Shown here: positions 60,548-64,000 of the stretch, one piece after another
How the letters are laid out: each line of letters starts with the position of its first letter
How positions within the stretch are numbered: the stretch's first letter is position 1
Made by a program: the position numbers and the translations under genes
Notes under the pieces: model-generated
Databases searched by the model: none
Seen by the model: the letters and a program-made list of their open reading frames with translations, nothing else
What the model was told of the DNA's origin: nothing
DNA from: CALHVR01 sp963528625
GTDB lineage: Bacteria > Fusobacteriota > Fusobacteriia > Fusobacteriales > Leptotrichiaceae
Length of the DNA: 64,000 nt
NCBI GenBank assembly: GCA_963528625.1
Contig: CAURVQ010000006.1
Span: forward strand, 1 to 64,000
Direction: 5' to 3'

Positions 60548-60578
60548 TTGACAAATTTAAAAAAATGTGTCATATTAT
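60548..60578 (+). promoter_or_regulatory. promoter of the metal ABC transporter operon
   Basis: TTGACA at 60548-60553. The -10 is CATATT at 60571-60576 (17-base spacer) or TATTAT at 60573-60578 (19-base spacer). Confidence 0.6.
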
Positions 60579-60635
60579 AGTATATAAAATTTGGTTATTC
60601 TAAATTTTAATTTTAAATTTTTAGGAGGAAAGAAA

Positions 60636-61553
60636 ATGAAAAAGATTTTAGGAATTTTAGCAGTATTATGTTTCATGGTAGCATGTGGATCTAAAACAGC
60701 AGACAACAAGGGGCAATCAGGCAAAAAAATTAAAGTTACGACGACAACAACAATGTTAAAAGACTTAATTGAACACATTGGTGGGGATAAAGTAGAAGTA
60801 GAAGGATTGATGGGAGAAGGAGTAGATCCACATCTTTATAACGCAAGTGCAGGGGATTTAGAAAAATTATCAAAAGCAGACCTTATCGTTTATGGAGGAT
60901 TACATTTAGAAGGTAAAATGGGGGAAGTTTTTGATAAATTAAGTAAAGAAAAAGATATGTTAAATGTTGGGGATAAATTACCAAAAGAAAAAATACATAT
61001 GGTAAAAGGAGATACACCGGATCCACATGTTTGGTTTGATACAAATTTATGGAGAATAGAAGCACAAGCAGTAACAGAAAAATTATCTCAAATTGATAGT
61101 GCGAATGCTAGTTTTTATAAAGAAAATTTAGCTAAATATGAAAAAGAATTAGATGAATTGACAGCGTATATAATGGATAAATTTAAAGAAATTCCAGAAA
61201 AAAGTAGAGTTTTAGTAACAGCGCATGATGCTTTCGGATATTTTGGAGAACAATTTGGATTAGAAGTTAAAGCTATACAAGGTGTGTCAACTGATTCTGA
61301 AACAGGAACAAAAAATATTTCAGATTTAGCAAACTTTATTGTTGAAAGAAATATAAAAGCTATATTCGTAGAATCTTCAGTACCTAAAAAAAGTATAGAA
61401 GCATTACAAGAAGCAGTAAAATCAAGAGGAAAAGAAGTGAAAATTGGTGGAGAATTATACTCTGATTCACTTGGAGATAAAGAACATAATACAGAAACTT
61501 ATGTTAAAACAGTTAAAGCTAATGCAGATACAATCGCAAATGCTTTAAAATAA
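60636..61553 (+). CDS. metal ABC transporter substrate-binding lipoprotein
   Basis: Cluster A-I metal-binding lipoprotein (TroA/MntA/ScaA type) that delivers Mn2+, Zn2+ or Fe2+ to the permease. About 305 residues with the lipobox FMVACGS near residue 14 and family motifs TTTTMLKDLIEHIGGDKVEV, GEGVDPHLYNAS with the first His ligand, DPHVWFDTNLWRIEAQAV with the second, VTAHDAFGYFGEQFGLEVKA with the third, and an Asp ligand in LYSDSLGD. The start is ATG 60636 behind TTAGGAGGAAAGAAA; an upstream extension lacks a ribosome site. Confidence 0.95.
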   Translation: MKKILGILAVLCFMVACGSKTADNKGQSGKKIKVTTTTTMLKDLIEHIGGDKVEVEGLMGEGVDPHLYNASAGDLEKLSKADLIVYGGLHLEGKMGEVFDKLSKEKDMLNVGDKLPKEKIHMVKGDTPDPHVWFDTNLWRIEAQAVTEKLSQIDSANASFYKENLAKYEKELDELTAYIMDKFKEIPEKSRVLVTAHDAFGYFGEQFGLEVKAIQGVSTDSETGTKNISDLANFIVERNIKAIFVESSVPKKSIEALQEAVKSRGKEVKIGGELYSDSLGDKEHNTETYVKTVKANADTIANALK

Positions 61554-61645
61554 TAAAAATGTTCGCATAATGTATGAAAAATAAAGATTATTAAAGTTTA
61601 TAAAAAATATACTTTAAAAAATAAATTTATATTTTAGGAGAGAGA

Positions 61646-62392
61646 ATGGATAAACAACAAAAAAATACAGAAATAATAAAAGTGAGAGAATTGATAGTTT
61701 CATACGAGGAAGATCCTGTGCTTTGGGATGTAAATTTAGATATAAAACAAGGAGTATTACTTGCCATAGTTGGTCCAAATGGTGCTGGTAAATCAACTTT
61801 AATAAAAGCAATATTAGGATTAATCAAAACTTTAAGTGGAAAAATAACTTTCTGGGGCAAAAAATATGAGAAAGTAAGAAACAAAATTGCGTATGTACCA
61901 CAAAGGGGGAGTGTTGATTGGGACTTTCCAACAACAGTGTTTGATGTGGTTGAAATGGGGAGATATGGACAAATTGGATGGTTAAAAAAAGTAAGAAAAG
62001 AAGATAAAGTAAAAACGATTGATGCGTTAGAAAAAGTACAAATGCTTGAATTTAAAGATAGACAAATAAGTCAACTATCAGGAGGACAACAACAGAGAGT
62101 ATTTTTGGCTAGAGCATTAGTTCAAGAAGCTGAAATTTATTTTATGGACGAGCCGTTCCAAGGAGTTGACACAAAAACTGAAAAATCAATTGTAAATATA
62201 TTGAAAAAATTGAGAAATGAAGGAAAAACTGTAATAACAGTTCATCACGATTTGCAAACAGTTCCAGAATATTTTGATCACGTATTATTTGTAAATAAAG
62301 GAGTTGTAGCTTACGGAAGTGTAGATGAAGTATTTACACAAGAAAATATTTCTAAAACTTATAATTTGAAAGAAAGTAAAGAGGTGGAGTAA
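61646..62392 (+). CDS. metal ABC transporter ATP-binding protein
   Basis: Drives metal uptake by ATP hydrolysis. The 248 residues contain Walker A GPNGAGKSTLIKAI, Q-loop YVPQRGSVDWDFPTTVFDVV, signature LSGGQQQRVFLARALVQEAE, Walker B IYFMDEPFQGVD and the switch His in TVHHDLQTV. The Q-loop sequence 'VPQR..vDWDFP' is typical of Mn/Zn/Fe-chelate importers. The start ATG 61646 follows AGGAGAGAGA. Its stop codon directly abuts the start of the first permease. Confidence 0.96.
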   Translation: MDKQQKNTEIIKVRELIVSYEEDPVLWDVNLDIKQGVLLAIVGPNGAGKSTLIKAILGLIKTLSGKITFWGKKYEKVRNKIAYVPQRGSVDWDFPTTVFDVVEMGRYGQIGWLKKVRKEDKVKTIDALEKVQMLEFKDRQISQLSGGQQQRVFLARALVQEAEIYFMDEPFQGVDTKTEKSIVNILKKLRNEGKTVITVHHDLQTVPEYFDHVLFVNKGVVAYGSVDEVFTQENISKTYNLKESKEVE

Positions 62393-63310
62393 ATGACAAT
62401 TTTACATAGTTTACTTACAGATCATACTTTTAGAATAGTAACATTAGGTTGTATGTTATTAGGATCAATTTCAGGGATGTTGGGATGTTTTGCTGTACTT
62501 AGAAAAGAAAGTTTGCTTGGAGATGCAGTATCACATGCTTCACTTGCTGGAATTTGTATTGCTTTTTTATTAACAAATTCAAAAAGAATAGAAGTGTTAT
62601 TAACAGGAGCATTAATTACAGGAATTATATGTATTGGAATAATTCAAATTGTAAAAAAATATACTAGAATAAAATTAGATAGTATTTTAGCGTTTATTTT
62701 ATCAGTATTTTTTGGATTAGGGCTTGTAATCTTATCGTATTTGAATAAATTGCCGGGAGCTAATAAATCTGGACTTAATAAATTTATATTTGGTCAAGCG
62801 TCTACATTTGTTGAGCGTGATATTGATATAATTTTAATAGTAGGAAGTGTAATTTTACTTATAATATTATTAATGTGGAAAGAATTTAAGTTAGTTTCGT
62901 TTGATAGTGATTTTGCTAAAACTTTAGGATTTCCAAGTAAAAAAATTGATATTTTAATTTCTGTTTTAATTGTTGCGACAGTTATAGTAGGTATTCAAGC
63001 TGTAGGAATTGTATTAATAAGTGCCATGATAATTTCTTCGGCTGTAGCTGCAAGACAATGGACAGATAGATTATCAATAATGGTTATTTTAGCAGGAATA
63101 TTTGGAGGAATTTCTGGATTTTTAGGGACATTAATTAGTATAAGTGAGGTTAGTATTCCAACAGGTCCAGTAGTAGTTTTAATTGTTAGTATTTTTGCTA
63201 TTTTCAGTATATTATTTTCAAATAAAAGAGGAATTATTTTCAAAATAATAAACAACAATAGAAGAAAAAAAGAAATTTTGAAAAAATATAGAGAAGAGGT
63301 GAAAAACTAA
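62393..63310 (+). CDS. metal ABC transporter permease 1
   Basis: Membrane-spanning subunit of 305 residues with about eight helices. The family signature LRKESLLGDAVSHASLAGIC near residues 35-54 and the coupling-helix region SFDSDFAKTLGFPSKKIDIL are clear, as are IQAVGIVLISAMIISSAVAA and the short charged tail. The start ATG 62393 directly follows the ATPase stop, with GAGGTGGAG as ribosome site inside the previous gene. A second, non-identical permease gene follows; a pair of permeases is characteristic of TroCD/MntCD-type transporters. Confidence 0.95.
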   Translation: MTILHSLLTDHTFRIVTLGCMLLGSISGMLGCFAVLRKESLLGDAVSHASLAGICIAFLLTNSKRIEVLLTGALITGIICIGIIQIVKKYTRIKLDSILAFILSVFFGLGLVILSYLNKLPGANKSGLNKFIFGQASTFVERDIDIILIVGSVILLIILLMWKEFKLVSFDSDFAKTLGFPSKKIDILISVLIVATVIVGIQAVGIVLISAMIISSAVAARQWTDRLSIMVILAGIFGGISGFLGTLISISEVSIPTGPVVVLIVSIFAIFSILFSNKRGIIFKIINNNRRKKEILKKYREEVKN

Positions 63311-64000
63311 TGAGCGTAGCATTTGAAATAATATTAATAGCAATATTAGTATCAAGTTCGTGTGCCATATTGGGATCATTTTTAGTTTTAAAAAATATGG
63401 CAATGGTATCTGATGCGATAACACATACAGTATTGTTAGGAATAGTTCTTACATTTTTTATAGTTCAGGATTTAAGCTCGCCTTTTCTAATAATAGGAGC
63501 TGGATTAACGGGAGTTGTAACGGTATATTTTATAGAACTTTTACACTCAACTAGGTTGATGAAGGAAGATTCTGCTATTGGAGTAATTTTTCCATTTTTA
63601 TTCAGTATCGCAGTAATTTTAATTTCAAAATATGCAGGAAATGTTCATTTAGATGTAGATGCTGTGCTTTTAGGAGAATTAGCTTTTGCACCTTTAAATA
63701 GAATGCATATATTTGGTGTAAGTTTACCAGTAAGTATAATAGTTACAGGAATTGTATTTATAGTAAATTTAGTATTTGTAACAACTTTTTTCAAAGAATT
63801 AAAAATTTCAACTTTTGATAGAGCTTTGGCAAAAACTTTAGGAATGAAACCAATGTTAATACATTACATGTTAATTTCGTTAGTTTCAATTACTTCAGTG
63901 GCGTCGTTTGAAGCGGTAGGTTCAATATTGGTTATAGCTTTTATGATTGGGCCTGTAATAACTGCGTATATGTTAGTAAAAACTTTGAAAAAGATGATAA
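63310..64000 (+). CDS. metal ABC transporter permease 2 (truncated by window end)
   Basis: Starts at ATG 63310, overlapping the TAA of permease 1 by one base, after GAGAAGAGGTGAAAAA. About 230 residues are present and the frame is still open at the window edge. The sequence SVAFEIILIAILVSSSCAIL, then LKNMAMVSDAITHTVLLGIV, and later FDRALAKTLGMKPMLIHYML with EAVGSILVIAFMIGPVITAY shows the same fold and motifs as permease 1. It would form the heterodimeric membrane part of a TroABCD/MntABCD-like importer. Confidence 0.95.
   Translation, partial: MSVAFEIILIAILVSSSCAILGSFLVLKNMAMVSDAITHTVLLGIVLTFFIVQDLSSPFLIIGAGLTGVVTVYFIELLHSTRLMKEDSAIGVIFPFLFSIAVILISKYAGNVHLDVDAVLLGELAFAPLNRMHIFGVSLPVSIIVTGIVFIVNLVFVTTFFKELKISTFDRALAKTLGMKPMLIHYMLISLVSITSVASFEAVGSILVIAFMIGPVITAYMLVKTLKKMI

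Overview
The window is a very AT-rich bacterial chromosome segment with short intergenic gaps, strong AGGAGG-type ribosome binding sites and TTGACA/TATAAT promoters. Gene content (a Firmicutes-like ethanolamine utilization cluster, MutL with an endonuclease motif, RlmH, an AEC transporter next to D-lactate dehydrogenase, mevalonate genes) and codon use suggest a fermentative, host-associated member of the Fusobacteriota, most likely Leptotrichiaceae (Leptotrichia or a close relative). That assignment is inference; there is no rRNA gene here to settle it.

Layout. Positions 1-5900 are an accessory patch: a GNAT acetyltransferase, a TPR-like protein, DUF1877 and SMI1/KNR4 proteins resembling orphan immunity genes, a visibly GC-richer imported stretch (about 2417-3342) that contains a frameshifted HTH regulator of the kind carried by Firmicutes conjugative elements, an immunity-like gene broken by an in-frame stop, an IS30-type transposase remnant and a DUF2974 hydrolase. 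Positions 5989-12260 are housekeeping: a DAACS symporter, gpmI, thrS, a Bax-inhibitor-1 family membrane protein and a MazG-like pyrophosphohydrolase. Three tRNA genes (Ser-TGA, Ser-GCT, Arg-ACG) follow at 12303-12619. The scar of a lost integrated element appears to start at the 3' end of tRNA-Arg and to surround a voltage-gated-like K+ channel.

The centre of the window (14433-29642) is a complete ethanolamine utilization (eut) bacterial microcompartment locus, all on the + strand: eutJ, a cobalamin riboswitch, eutM1, eutS, eutP, a EutK-like shell protein, eutM2, eutE, eutT, pduL, a conserved eut protein of unknown function, eutN, a stand-alone EutQ-N-like module, eutG, eutA, eutB, eutC, eutL, eutH, eutQ. 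EutH imports ethanolamine. EutBC with adenosylcobalamin (supplied by EutT, repaired by EutA) makes acetaldehyde inside the shell (EutM, S, L, N, K). EutE and PduL turn it into acetyl phosphate and EutG into ethanol. No eutVW two-component system lies in the window; the visible control elements are the riboswitch, with a candidate multi-state expression platform, and two related promoters.

The remainder (29780-64000) is core metabolism and maintenance: a DUF2147 protein, an esterase-like hydrolase, O6-alkylguanine repair, a MATE pseudogene fragment, an HtrA lipoprotein protease, a cystine-type symporter, mutL-rlmH-lysS, a CapA-like phosphatase and 5-formyl-THF cyclo-ligase, mltG-tilS-ftsH, an AEC carrier with D-lactate dehydrogenase, an ankyrin protein, ptsI, mvaS-mvaA, a RelBE-type toxin-antitoxin pair, an M18 aminopeptidase, an NlpC/P60 hydrolase, serA-thrB, and a DtxR/MntR-family regulator followed by a metal ABC transporter whose promoter carries a TTAGGC-TT-GCCTAA palindrome. 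The last transporter gene runs off the window end.

Most notable observations: the riboswitch upstream of the eut structural genes with mutually exclusive downstream hairpins; two almost identical eutM copies able to recombine; one roughly 40-residue module shared by EutT, a eut protein of unknown function and a stand-alone small protein; encapsulation-type helices on at least five eut proteins; and the decayed mobile-element scars.
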